Assembly: GCA_016713325.1 (NCBI GenBank) | Contig: JADJPJ010000023.1 | Location: 58,747-122,746 of the forward strand | Reading direction: 5' to 3' | Source of the DNA: Candidatus Flexifilum affinis | GTDB lineage: Bacteria; Chloroflexota; Anaerolineae; Aggregatilineales; Phototrophicaceae | Length of the DNA stretch: 64,000 nucleotides | In this document: positions 24,883-35,629 of the stretch, one piece after another | Layout of the letters: every line of letters begins with the position of its first letter | How positions within the stretch are numbered: position 1 is the first letter of the stretch | The notes under the pieces: model-generated | The model's input: only the letters and a program-made list of their open reading frames with translations | The model's database searches: none | What the model was told of the DNA's origin: nothing | Translations under genes and position numbers: made by a program

Positions 24883-27800
24883 CTACCCCTTCGCCTTCTG
24901 CCGCGCAATCACCGCCGGCCGGCACAGCTGGTAAAAATCGCAGTAGCGGGCGCACTTGCCGTCTTCCAGTTTGTTCGGCCGGCTGCGGAAATCGCCCGAC
25001 CCCATACGCCCCAGGTAGTCGCGCAGGTGCGCCTTGCCCGCCTCCATCACGGGCTGCTCGGCCTCCAGCCTCAGCGCCCCGCTCGGCGTATTGGGGATAT
25101 GCCAGAACACCCCGCCGACGATCTCCGCCTCCGGGTAAAGCTGCCGCGCCGCCTCCAGGTAGACCAGCATCTGGAAGTTGCGCCCGCGCTCGATCTCGCG
25201 AAGATCGATCGGCGTGCTTCCGCTCTTGTAATCCACCACCACCATGCGCCCGTCAGCCAGCCGGTCGATGCGGTCGATCGTGCCGCGCAGCCGCAGCGCG
25301 ACTCCGCCGCCCAGGTCCAGCCGCGCCGGACGCCGTTCGCCGAAGCGCGACTCCTGCCGGTAGGGGATGCGCCCCGCCGCCGCATCCAGCTTCTTCAGCA
25401 CCGCGCCGTCGCCAAAGTCGGAGGCCAGCAGGGTGCGCAGCTTCCGCCGAATCGTCACCTGTTCCCCGCGCCATACCGCCGACGCCCGGAAGCCGATCCG
25501 CTCCGGCGCGCCTGGCAGCAGGTGATCGCAGCACGAGTCCAGAATCTCCACGGCCCGGCCGGCGTGATCCGGCGCGATTAGCAGCCCTTGCTCGCCGATC
25601 TGCCGGTAGGTCGCCTCCAGAATCTCGTGGTACAGCGTCCCCCGCTGGCGCACGTCCATGCCGTCTTCCAACGGCTCCAGCGGCTCGATGCCCAGCACGC
25701 GGTGGGCGAAGTATTTGTACGGGCACGCGCCGTAATCGTTCAGCCCCGACGCGCTCCACACCTGCGCCTCGACCTTCGTGCCGACGTGGGCGATCAGCGC
25801 CGGGTCACTCAGCACGCCGCTCATGGCATCGAACGGCGCCCGGCTCATCCGCCGCCGCTCGACGCCGGCCGCCCGCAGGGTATGCCGCCAGGTGGCCGGA
25901 TGCTGCGCCCACAGCCAGGCCGATCCCGCCGCGGCTTCCGGTTGGCCGCGCCTGGCCGCATCGACGGCCGCCAGCGCCGCCTCGGCAACCGTCGCGGCAT
26001 CGCGGTAAGCCGCCGCGCCGTCGATCGCCAGCCGGTTTGTATTCGCCAGCAGTTCTTCGCGGCTGAACCCCTGCTGCGACAGGCCCCACAGCGGGCTGGG
26101 ACCCCACACCTCGCCATTTTTGAGATAGGGCCGCGACAGGGTCAGCGTCTCGCGCGCCGTGCCCACCAGGCTGACGAACAGGCCCTCGTCGCTGGCCCGT
26201 TCCGCGCTGTCCGGCAGATTCACCCCGGCATCGCGCAGCCGCTCGCGTTCCGAATCCAGCAGCAGCGGGTCGCCGGGGATCGGCGCGGGGAACACGCCCT
26301 CGGCCAGCCCGACGATGAAGACGTGGCTGTGCGGCAGACCGCGCGCATTGGCCGTCGTCGTCGCCAGCACCCGCCCGTCGCGGCCGGACCCCCGCTCGAT
26401 CGGCGTCGCGGTCAGCGCGCCCAGCAGGTCTTCCAGAAAGCCGGCCCGGTCGCCCGCCTGAGGCAGACCGATCCGCGTCGACAGTTCGGCGCTGGCGATC
26501 ATGCCGCGCAGGATGTCCTTCAGCGCCTTCATCGCCGCCAGATCGCGCGCCGTTTGCTCCGCTGGCTGCTCGCGAATCCGCCGCGGCATATCCAGCGAAT
26601 AGCCCGTGTACGCCGCCGGGGCCCTCCGCTTCGCCCCCATCCTTTGGATGGCCGCCGTCGTCCGGGTCCGGCGCGTCCCGCCCGATCAGCGCTTCCAGCC
26701 AGCGCACGTAATCGACCGGCATGCCCGTCTCCGGCGGGGTGACGGCATCGAAGAACGCTTCAAGCGCGCTTTCCAGCGCCGCCAACCATTCCTTTTCCTC
26801 AGCGTCAAGCGCCTGCGGGGCATCGGCTTCATCTTCGTCGGCGGCAGCCGGGACGTGTGCCAGCCGCACCGCCTCCAGCCACTCGTCGCGCCCGCCGATC
26901 ACCCGCGCGCCTAGCGCGATCGCCTCCAGCCGGTCGACGGCCTCCGCGTCCAGGCCGGGCACGGCGAAATACGGCGAGCGCAGCGCATCCAGCACCGCCC
27001 GCCGCCGGAAGCCGTTCCCATGCAGCGCCAGCAGGTCGATCAGCGCCGCCGCCGCCGGGGTGTGGACCAGCGCCGCGCCGAAATGCAGGGCCATCGGCAC
27101 GCCGTACTGCCGCGCCGCCGTCGCCAGCGCCGGGCCATAGCGCTCCCAGTCGCGCACGGCGATCATCAGCGCATCCGGTTGGCAGCCCTCGACCAGCCGC
27201 CGCTTGACCAGACGCAGCACCGCCGCCGCTTCCGCCGCCGGGTCGGGCGCTTCCAGCCACACCCGGCGAACCTCTCGCGGGGAGGCATCGCCATCGGTCA
27301 GGACCTGCTCGCTCAGGCAGTCGCCAAACGCTTCGCACAGACGGCGCCGCGCGCCTTCAAAGCGGCTGCCCAGCGTCCGCTCGGCTCCCGGCAGGTGCGT
27401 CAGGGTGATCAGCGTCTCGCCCACCTGCCGGTCCAGTTCGGCCAGCAGCGCCGCCTGGAGCGGGTTGAACTGGTCGTACCCGTCCACCACCAGCAGCCGC
27501 ACATCCGTCGCCAGCCGGGGCTGGTCTTGCAGCGCCTCGACCGCCAGCCAGCCCTCGCCTTCGCGGTCGATCAGGTCGTAGTCGATCAGGAGCTGCTGGT
27601 AGGCTTTGTAGATGCCAGCCAGCTCCAGCTCGCGTGGGCTGAGACTCGCATCAAAGAAGGTATCGGGGAAGACACGGTGCTGCTTCAGCTCGTCGATCAG
27701 GTCGCCCACCGCACGTGCCAAGCCCGGCGTGCCGATGATCGAGCCGAAGACCGGCGAGTCGTCGAAGCGGCTGCGCAGCAAAGCCCGGATCAGCCCGCCG

Positions 27801-28063
27801 CGCGCCGTCGGGGCGAGGGTGCGCCCCGGCTGGCGGGCCGCCGCCAGGATGCGCCGGTAGAGGGTGTAGAAGTTGAAGTACTCGATATTGAAAGAAACGG
27901 ACGTCTCGGCGATGAAGCGGCGGCGAAAGTCGACGATCTGCCGCTCCGTGCTCAGCAGCACCCAGACCTTCGCCAGCGGCTCGGCCTGCTTGAGCGCCAG
28001 CAGCGCCCCCTGGACCCGCGCCGTCTTCCCGGCTCCCGCCTGGGACAGCAGCAGCACCGCCAT
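24883..28063 (-). CDS. AddB-like helicase-nuclease with PD-(D/E)XK and Fe-S motifs, frameshifted
   Basis: About 1060 codons over two frames joined near 26600-26640 (a GGGGGC run). Walker A loop LSQAGAGKTARV at the N-terminus; LATDVRLLVVDGYDQF is a Walker B-like strand. The C-terminal half has the RecB-type nuclease motif GTIDRIDRL...VVVDYKSGS and four cysteines (NDYGACPYKYF; CARYCDFYQLC) spaced like the AddB iron-sulfur cluster. AddAB resects double-strand breaks; no addA is present here. The ATG shares one base with the stop of the NERD gene (TGATG), so they are coupled. Confidence 0.78.
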
Positions 28064-28806
28064 CAAGCGTCGTAAAGCTGTTTGACCACCTGCGACGCGA
28101 CATTCATGTTCATCCGCTCCTCGTTCAGATAGAACGTCTGCAGGTTGATGGGGAGCAGATGCAGATGTGAAATCGGAATGACCGAGTCGCGCGCGCTCAG
28201 CCGGACGGTCTTTTCGCCCTTGGTGAAGACCACCACCCCCAGGACCGGCACCTCACGCACGCCCCGCGCAGCCAGATACGCGGCCAGCTTTTCCATATCG
28301 ACCTGGCACTCCTTGGTCGGGTTGAACGGCGCCGGCAGCAGCTCGCCGGATCCTTTACGCACCAGCCAGTTCACCCCTTCATTGGCCCAGTCGCCGGTCA
28401 CGTCGGTAATGCGAAAGACCAGCACCCCCGGCGGGCCGACCAGCACCGCGTCGACGTAGCCGATTTCGCGTTTGCTGATGTTGCGGATCAGCGTGTAACG
28501 GTCGTCCAGCGCCTGGCCCAGCGCCTGCGCCGTCTGCTGCGCCAGATCGTTGTCGATCCGCCAGGTGAAGGCGCGGATCAGCATGCCGGCCGAGACCAGG
28601 ATCACGATGATGCCGAGGAACACCGCCGCGCCGCGCAGGAAGTTGTACAGCCCATACGACGGGTCATTGACGCCGACCAGTTGAATGACGTTCATCAGCA
28701 CGCCGATAGCGACCAGAAAAGCGCCGAACGCGCCGACGAAGAACGCGATCGACTTCCACTGGTTGGCGCGCCGGGTCAGAGATCGAGTGGGGGCTACGTT
28801 TCGCAT
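28063..28806 (-). CDS. NERD-like domain membrane protein
   Basis: 247 aa. Two membrane helices at about residues 21-42 and 55-80, then a cytoplasmic domain: YTLIRNISKREIGYVDAVLVGPPGVLVFRITDVTGDW, ...VDMEKLAAYLAARGVREVPVLGVVVFTKGEKTVRL. This matches the nuclease-related (NERD) fold, distantly related to restriction-like nucleases; the D-x-V-L-V...V-F strand pair is present but the usual K (EIK) is replaced by RIT. It precedes and overlaps the AddB-like gene, suggesting a joint role, possibly tethering DNA processing to the membrane. Confidence 0.65.
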   Translation of the reverse strand: MRNVAPTRSLTRRANQWKSIAFFVGAFGAFLVAIGVLMNVIQLVGVNDPSYGLYNFLRGAAVFLGIIVILVSAGMLIRAFTWRIDNDLAQQTAQALGQALDDRYTLIRNISKREIGYVDAVLVGPPGVLVFRITDVTGDWANEGVNWLVRKGSGELLPAPFNPTKECQVDMEKLAAYLAARGVREVPVLGVVVFTKGEKTVRLSARDSVIPISHLHLLPINLQTFYLNEERMNMNVASQVVKQLYDA

Positions 28807-28814
28807 GATATGGC

Positions 28815-29378
28815 CTATTCATCCTGCTTGCGATCAATTGGATCGACAGATGCCTCAGAACCCAGCTTGCTGAGCGCCGGACCGGAGAAGAGCCCCGGCG
28901 CTTTCCCATCCTGTTCACCCATGGGCGCGCTCATCGGTTCACCGACCGCGATGCGCGCCGCTTGCCTTGCCTCGCGCCGCCGGACGATGGCCGCATCCAG
29001 CATTGCGCGCAGGTCTCCCAGGTCGGGCAGCGGCTTGTAGAACAGCAGATCCGCCCCCGCCTCCCTGCGCACCGCTTCCTCGTCTGCCTTCGACAGTCGG
29101 TAGGCGGTGATCAGCACGATCACCGGATCGCCCATTTTGCGGTGCTGGCGCAGCCGGGCGCCCACCTCCGGGCCGCTGATATCGCCGGGCAGGCGGATAT
29201 CGACCAGGGCGAGCTCCGGCGCTTCCTTCAGGTGCATCCCGTTCTCGACGTCGGTCATCCAGCGAAAAGCCTCTTCCCCGTCGACGAACGCGATCCCTTC
29301 GATGCCCCACACGTCGAACCTCGCCAGCAGCAGGGCGTAAATATCGGGCTCGTCTTCTACGATCATCCAGGTGCTCAA
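28815..29378 (-). CDS. Response regulator receiver protein without output domain
   Basis: About 187 aa using a TTG start at 29378 (GGAGAG upstream), by analogy with the TTG-started sister gene at 29539. Receiver domain: acidic pair in IVEDEPD, phospho-acceptor Asp in LALVDIRLPG, Thr/Ser switch in LITAY, Lys in FYKPLPD. The last 60 residues are an unstructured tail (QAARIAVGEPMSAP) with no DNA-binding domain. Divergent from a second receiver and its kinase, and 8 bp before the NERD gene start on the same strand. Confidence 0.85.
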   Translation of the reverse strand: MSTWMIVEDEPDIYALLLARFDVWGIEGIAFVDGEEAFRWMTDVENGMHLKEAPELALVDIRLPGDISGPEVGARLRQHRKMGDPVIVLITAYRLSKADEEAVRREAGADLLFYKPLPDLGDLRAMLDAAIVRRREARQAARIAVGEPMSAPMGEQDGKAPGLFSGPALSKLGSEASVDPIDRKQDE

Positions 29379-29538
29379 CGGCGGCGGCTCTCCGGAACGC
29401 TCTCGTTCAAGTCCAACACGTCCCCCAATGATAAGTTTCTTACCCCGTTCCAGCAAGAATTTGTGAAGCCGTCGAACATACGTTGTATACTTGTAACATG
29501 CAGCGTCACGCACGCAGTGAAATCATGGGAGGACGGCG

Positions 29539-29985
29539 TTGATCTGGTTGGTTGCGGAAGATGAGGCCGATATTCGCATGCTGGTCGCCACCATGATCCA
29601 GGTATGGGGTCATGAGACGGTGGTCTTCGAAAACGGCCAGAAGGTGTGGGACTGGTTGGACACGATTGAGACAACCACCAACGGCAACGGAAGCCATGAA
29701 AATGGCAGCAAAAGCGCGCGCGTCCCTGATTTGATTCTGATGGATATCCGCATGCCAGGCAAAAAGGGCAACGAGATCGCCCGCCGCATGCGCACCCTGC
29801 CGCAGATGCAGCAGATCCCCATCGTGCTGATGACAGCCTTCAGCCTGAACGAAATCGAGCGTCAGGAGATGATGGCCGAGGGCGGCGTCGACCGCATCAT
29901 CAGCAAACCCCTGCCCGACTTTGAGCAGCTTCGGCAGATCCTGCACGATCTGGTCGAACAGAAGCGCACGGAAGCGAATTCCTAG
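29539..29985 (+). CDS. Response regulator receiver protein without output domain
   Basis: 148 aa; TTG start behind GGGAGGA. Receiver features: VAEDEADIR acidic pair, LILMDIRMPGKKG (phospho-acceptor Asp), VLMTAFS switch, ISKPLPDFEQLRQIL. An Asn/Gly/Ser-rich insert (TTTNGNGSHENGSK) lies between the second helix and third strand. No output domain. The kinase gene starts 3 bp after its stop, so the two form an operon. Confidence 0.9.
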   Translation: MIWLVAEDEADIRMLVATMIQVWGHETVVFENGQKVWDWLDTIETTTNGNGSHENGSKSARVPDLILMDIRMPGKKGNEIARRMRTLPQMQQIPIVLMTAFSLNEIERQEMMAEGGVDRIISKPLPDFEQLRQILHDLVEQKRTEANS

Positions 29986-29987
29986 CC

Positions 29988-31205
29988 ATGACCCAACCGC
30001 CCAAGCAGCAGCAGCCCGACGACCAGGCCCTCGGCGATGCCATCTACCGGGTGAACCGCCTCGGTTCCGCCTCGGAGCGTCTGTTCAGCCGGCTGTACCG
30101 CGGCGTGAACAAGCAGCTCCTGACCGATCTGCAGGCCGAAAACGAATCCATCCGCGCCGCGCTCCAGCACCGCGACACCGAGCTGAAGCAGTTGAACAGC
30201 ATCCTGGCCACGCTCGACCAGGGCGTCATCATGCAGGACACCGAGGGGCGGCTGGTGCTGGTCAACGAGGCCGCCAGGAAGCTGCTCGGCAGCATCAAGG
30301 CCTTCTGGAGCAGCGAGCTGGGCACGCTCTTCAACAAGTACGCCACCGTCACCAGCCCCGACACCGAGCTGATGCCGGTCGGCAAGCCCGCCAGCCTGGA
30401 GATCAATGGCAAGGTCGTCGGCGCGCAGGTCGCCGTCGTCTCCGGCGAAAAGGGCGAGCGACTGGGCACGGTGATGATCCTGCGCGACGTCACCCACGAA
30501 GCGCTGAGCGAACGACTGAAAGAACATTTCATCTCCGCCATCAGCCACGAGCTGCGCACCCCGATGGCGGTCATCAAAGGCATGAGCGAGGTCATCGCCG
30601 CCGGCGACGGCCCGCCGAATCGCAAACTGCTGGGCACGCTGGCCCGCAACGTCGAAATCCTCGACCGCATGATCGTCGAGCTGCTCGACATCTCCGAACT
30701 GGCCAGCGGCGACTTCGTGCTGCGCCAGGAGGAGCTCGACGCTGAGGAACTGCTCTGGCAGGTGGTGGCCGGGCAGGCGCCGGAGATCAAGCGCTCTGGC
30801 CTGGACGTCTCGGTGCTCGTCCGCGACGCCTCGCAGCTCCGGCTGATCGGCGACGATCAGCGTCTGCGCTGGGCGCTCGGTCATCTGCTGCAAAACGCCA
30901 TCCACTACACCGAGCGCGAAGGCCACATCCTGGTCGCGGCGTCGGCCAGCGATCGCGAACATATCGCCATTCAGGTGTCGGACACCGGTGTCGGCATCCG
31001 CGACGAAGACATGCCGCGCATCTTCGACCGCTTCTTCCGCGGGCAGGCGCGCAGCGCCAGCGGCAAGCTGATCGACCCGCGCGGGCTGGGCCAGGGGTTG
31101 TATATCGCCCGGCGCGTCATCCAGGCGCACGGCGGCGACCTCGAAGCGGCCAGCATGGTCGGCCAGGGCAGCGTCTTCACCGCCCTCCTGCCCATACGTA
31201 CCTGA
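29988..31205 (+). CDS. Cytoplasmic PAS-domain sensor histidine kinase
   Basis: 405 aa, no membrane segment. A coiled-coil start (NKQLLTDLQAENESIRAALQHRDTEL), PAS domain at about residues 65-165 (LDQGVIMQDTEGRLVLVNEAARKLL), dimerisation/phospho-acceptor helix with ISHELRTPMAVIKG (His about residue 186), then the ATPase domain: N-box HLLQNAIHYT, G1 DTGVGIRDEDMPRIFDRFF, G2 GLGQGLYIARRVIQAHGG. Likely phosphorylates the receiver encoded just upstream. The cytoplasmic PAS points to an internal signal. Confidence 0.93.
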   Translation: MTQPPKQQQPDDQALGDAIYRVNRLGSASERLFSRLYRGVNKQLLTDLQAENESIRAALQHRDTELKQLNSILATLDQGVIMQDTEGRLVLVNEAARKLLGSIKAFWSSELGTLFNKYATVTSPDTELMPVGKPASLEINGKVVGAQVAVVSGEKGERLGTVMILRDVTHEALSERLKEHFISAISHELRTPMAVIKGMSEVIAAGDGPPNRKLLGTLARNVEILDRMIVELLDISELASGDFVLRQEELDAEELLWQVVAGQAPEIKRSGLDVSVLVRDASQLRLIGDDQRLRWALGHLLQNAIHYTEREGHILVAASASDREHIAIQVSDTGVGIRDEDMPRIFDRFFRGQARSASGKLIDPRGLGQGLYIARRVIQAHGGDLEAASMVGQGSVFTALLPIRT

Positions 31206-31266
31206 TCCCCCCTCAAACAGAATCCGTCGGGACGCGCTACGGCGCGTCCGCCACTACGTATCCCCG

Positions 31267-31910
31267 TTACGCGTCCGGCTTGTCCTTGATTTCGCTCATC
31301 GGGCCAAGGCACTGCGCGATCAGACGCCCCTGCATCACCCCCACGCCGACCGCCACCCGATCGCGGGCATGGATGCCCAGATCCTGGTGCGGCTCGTTGA
31401 GTAACGCGCATTCAAACGTGTGCTCGGTGAGCTGGCGTTCCAGCCGACCCCACAGTTCCTCGACCTGCTTGCCCTTCAGGGCCACAAGGAATCGAATATC
31501 GTCGGGAAAACCAGCGCCCGCAGCGGATGCAGGAAGTCGATCGAACGCAGCGGCTCGACCTCAGGCCGCTCATGGTTCTGGATGTGGTCGGGTCGGGCCG
31601 GCAGACCCAGACGCGCGCGGTCAGCCGGTTCCAGTTCCCTGAATTCACACTTCACCAGCAGGTCGTAACGCAGGACGAGCATCTGCTTCTGCGCCAGCAG
31701 GTCGGCCGTGATCTTCACCGGACGCATCAGGGGAACCTGGCAGAAGGCGTGCACGTGCATCGAGTACCCGGCTTCATGATCGACGTAGGGGTAGCCTACG
31801 AAGTGATCGCCGGCGGCGTTGAACCGCGCTCGCTCCTGTTTCAACAGACCCTTGGTGTCTTTGAACAACAGCCATCTGTAGGCGTACTCAAGGTAAGCCG
31901 GCAGCGCCAT
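31267..31910 (-). CDS. Conserved hypothetical protein, frameshifted
   Basis: About 214 codons. Frame 1 (31910 downward, GGAGAAG before the ATG) reads to RALVFP, then stops; the next frame reads DDIRFLVALKGKQVEELWGRLERQL to the end. The junction is at a TTTTCCCG run near 31490-31505. No family recognised; the N-terminal half has a YLEYAYRWLLFKDTKGLL helix and an HVHAFCQVPL strand, the C-terminal half VAVGVGVMQGRLIAQCL. No signal peptide. Confidence 0.55.
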
Positions 31911-32160
31911 ATCGTTCTTCTCCGTTCAGCGTGTAACCAGGTTCGGCTGGATCAGTTGGCAGGGGCATGCGCCCGCCCGTTTTCAGATCCAACCAAGCGT
32001 CTCCCGATCAGCTTACCGGAATTTGCTAGAAGCGTCGATGATCGCCGTCAGGCTTCTCAGCATGTCTTATGGTTTAAAAAGTCCAGTACACGTCTGCTGG
32101 CGCGGCCAGCCCCTCGCCCCGTTGCAAGCAAGGCGCTTGCTTGGGTGAGAGGTCAGGTTC

Positions 32161-34746
32161 CTAATCCCTGCCGACCACCGCGCCTGCATGTTCCGCGCGC
32201 GCCGCCAACTTCTGCGTCAGGTTGCCGGGCCACCAGGCGAACTTGTCCAGCAGGACGGTGATGGCTGGGACCAGCATGGTGCGCACCACAAAAGTGTCCA
32301 CCAGCACGCCGAACGCCACCGCGAAGCCGAGCTGCACCAGCCCCATGATCTGCCCGGTCAGCAGGGCGGCAAACGTGCCCGCCAGGATCAGCCCGGCGGA
32401 CGGATGATCGCCCCCGTCGCTGACCGCCTCGTGCACCCCGACGCGCGTTCCGTGGCGCGGCACCTCTTCCTTGACCCGCCCGATCAGGAAGATGCTGTAG
32501 TCGACGCCCAGCGCCACCAGAAAGATCAGCGTGAAAAAGGGCATGTACCACGACAGGCTGTCCACCTGGAACAGCACCCGAAACACCACGTCGGTCAGCC
32601 CCAGCGAGAAGGCGTAGGTGATGATCACCGTCAGGATCAGGTAAATCGGCGCGATCAGGCTGCGCAGCATGAACAGCAGCACGATAAAAATGCCCAGGAT
32701 GACCAGCCCCATCGTCCGCAGCAGATCGCGGTTCATCGTATCGCGGATGTCGGTCAGGATCGTCGGTTGCCCGGAGACGACCGCATGATCGCCATCGCCG
32801 TACTCGGTCAGGATGGCGCGAATGCTCTGCACGGTGTCGAGCGCTTCGTCGCTGTTTGGGTTGACGTTCACGATCACCGTCAGGCGGTAGGTCGCGCCCT
32901 CGTCAGCCAGATACGTGTCGTTGAGCTGTTCGATCAGCGCTGCCTGCGATTCGTCTGCCGCGGCCAGCAGCGGAGTGAGCGCGCTCGGCATGAGGTATGC
33001 GTCGTCCATCGCCGCGAACGATGCCGCCAGGGCTTCGAGGTTGGTCCGCAGCGCGTCACGGTTCATCGCCAGCAGCAGCGGGTTACCGAGCAGCCCCTGC
33101 AGCTCGGTCAGGGCCGGATCGGACGCCATGGCCGGGAACTGCTGCGCCAGCAGGTCGAGGTAGGTCTGCAAGGCGCCGACGGCGCCCAGCAGGTTTACCC
33201 CACCTGCGCCAGTCTCACCGGCGCCCTCACCGCCGGCACTGGCCAACTGATCCAGGATGAGCGTCAACTGGCCGTCGACGCGCGTCAGGTCGCGGATGCT
33301 CCCCTCCTGCCCGAGCGGGTCGTCGATGCTGCGCACGTCGCCGACGGTGTGCAGGGCCATCAGACGTTCCGTCAGCTCCTCGATTTCATCTGCTGCCGCC
33401 GCCGGGTTTCGTCCCAGGACAGCGACGTTGAGCGGCATAATCGTCCCGGCGCCGAAGTTGTCGCGCACTATTGCGTAGCCGACCACCGCCGGATCATCGT
33501 CGGGCAGGTCACCCAGCAGATCGAGCGACGGTCGTCGAAAAGCCGTAGACGGTCAGCGGCAGCATCAGCCCGATGATGAGGACGATCCAAGGACCGGGCG
33601 GCTGCTCACCCACTGCGAGATGCGTCCGTAGTAGCTGCCGGCGGTCCGGTGCGCCGCTTTGCCGGGCCAGAAGGCGCGCTTGCCGAGCAGGGCCAGCAGC
33701 GCCGGCACAAACGTCACCCCGACCAGCAGCATGATCACCACACCAATGGCCAGGACCGGGCCGCTCGTGCGGAACAGGCCCATTTCGGCGAAGCTCATGG
33801 CGATGAAGCCGACGAAGATCGTCCCGGCGCTGCTGACGATCGTCTCGCCAACCTGCGCCAGAGTGCTCGTCGTCGCGGTCGCCGGATCTGGCGTATCGGC
33901 CATTTCTTCGCGGAAGCGGCTGATCAGGAACAGGCAGTAGTCGGTCCCCGCGCCGAACAGCACCGCGACCAGCAGCACGTTGGCATACGTGCTGATCGAC
34001 ATGCCCGTCGTGCGGCTGAGCCAGGCCACCACCCCCTGCGAGATGATGTAGGCCACCGTCACGGCGCTCAGCGGCAGCAGCGGGCTCACCGGGGAGCGAT
34101 AGATCACCAGCAGCAGGGCGATCACCAGGACCACCGTCACCACCAGCGTACTTTCAGCCGTGTTGCGCGCCGACTCCGCCGTACTCTGCGTGATCGCCGT
34201 ACCGCCGGTGATGTGCGTCTGCGCGCCGGCAGGGGGATGCGCGTTCAGGTACTCGTCGAGGGCCTGGTGCACCTGCTGCGCGACACCCGACCCGCTCAGG
34301 CTGATGTTGACCAGCGCGACCTGATTGCTTTCCGAGACCAACTGCTGCGACATCAGCGCGGAGTCGAGCGGGCTAAGCACGCCGGTGACGTCTTCCGCGA
34401 CTTCGCTTGACTCCAGCCACGCCGTGAAATCGGCGATCCAGTCTCCAACCGGGGTATCGATGCGCTCCTCGAAGGAGACGGCTTCGGTGTTGAGGATGCC
34501 CTCCGGCGCATCGACCACGACCAGATAGGTGCTCCCCGACGAGTCGTCGGGAAAGGCGTCGCCAAAGACCCGTGCTGCCTCCCGAAAAGGCGCATCGGCG
34601 GGCAGAAAGGTGCTGAGATCGCTGGTCGTCACCTGTGAGATGCGCGGGGCAAGGAGGCCAATCGCCAGGGCGAAGACGACCCAACCGATGACGAGCGAAA
34701 GCCGATAGCGGGCCGCGAAGGCGCCCAGCCGCTTGTAGATGTCCAT
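32161..34746 (-). CDS. MMPL/RND family transporter, two frameshifts
   Basis: About 860 codons forming one MMPL exporter: N-terminal half 34746-33565, C-terminal half 33486-32161. Between them a coherent membrane helix (WIVLIIGLMLPLTVYGF) can be read in a third frame, so two indels near 33585 and 33530 split the gene. Each half has a large extracytoplasmic loop and about six helices; NVLLVAVLFGAGTDYCLFLISRFREE and TLIFLVALGVDYSIFLIGRVKEE are the paired GxxxDY signatures of the family. MMPL proteins export lipids or hydrophobic drugs using the proton gradient. Divergent from a TetR regulator, a classic efflux arrangement. Confidence 0.85.
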
Positions 34747-34815
34747 GCGTGTTTTCCTGAGTACTGCTATCGCCTCGCCATCGCGAAGCGTCCTGCTGTT
34801 GCGAGACTACACGAT

Positions 34816-34907
34816 ATTGCTTAAACTACATCTGTAGCAAAACTCATTCTACGAGTCTCGCTGCGCATGACAACTGACAAGTTCGCGCCGATGTAACTTA
34901 AGCTACA
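34816..34907. promoter_or_regulatory. Candidate TetR operators in the MMPL-TetR intergenic region
   Basis: TGTAACTTAAGCTACA (34892-34907) is a near-perfect palindrome centred on CTTAAG, 12 bp before the TetR ATG. A second site, ATTGCTTAAACTACA (34816-34830) followed by TCTGTAGCAA, shares CTTAARCTACA and sits before the MMPL gene. Two sites in one divergent region suggest regulation of both genes. Confidence 0.6.
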
Positions 34908-34919
34908 GAATCGAGGGAT

Positions 34920-35509
34920 ATGTTGCAGAACCCGGAAAGTCTCGATCCACGGGTCCGGCGGACACGGCGGGCGCTGCATGAGGCGCTGCTCGCTCTGATC
35001 AAGGAACAGGGGTTTGAGTCGATCACGGTCCAGGATATCGCCGACCGCGCCACCATCAATCGCGTCACGTTCTACAAGCATTATCGCGACAAGTTCGATC
35101 TGCTGGTGCAGGTCGTGGAGGAGATGCTGAGTGAACTGACCAGCGGAGTAGAGCCGCCCTTGCAGTATGTGCCTCAGGACCCGGTCATCGAGCGCGTGCT
35201 GTTCCGCTGGCTGGAACAGATGGATCGCAGGGCCAGCATCTACCGTCTGGTGCTCGGCCAGTCTGGCAACATGGTTTTCATGGCGCAGCTTCTGCACTAC
35301 CTCAGATCGTTCGTCGGCCGGGAAGTGCGGCGGCTGACGGGTGAGGATCTGCTGGCCACCATGACCGGGCAGATCAGGTGCGTTTCATCGCCTCAGGCTT
35401 GCTTGGCGTCACCACCTGGTGGCTGGAGCAGAAGCGGCCGCCGTCGAAGGATCTGGTCGCGAAGCAGTTGCACGCCTTGCTCAGAGGGGCGATGCAGGCG
35501 GCTGGCTAA
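34920..35509 (+). CDS. TetR family regulator, frameshifted near the C-terminus
   Basis: About 196 codons. The N-terminal DNA-binding head is clear: DPRVRRTRRALHEALLALI, FESITVQDIADRATINRVTFYKHYRDKFDLL. After MTGQI (about 35375) the reading changes frame; the alternative frame continues VRFIASGLLGVTTWWLEQKRP and MQAAG before TAA at 35507, which is a typical TetR end. Divergent to MMPL; likely represses it on binding a ligand. Confidence 0.85.
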
Positions 35510-35629
35510 CGCAGGCGGCCGCCTTGTGCAGCCTTTCACAACCGCGCTGCCACCCCCTGCGTATACGACTCTGTACCGAATCGCAGCGCGCGATTCGCCC
35601 ACGGACGTTGTCGTCAGGAGGTCATCGCT

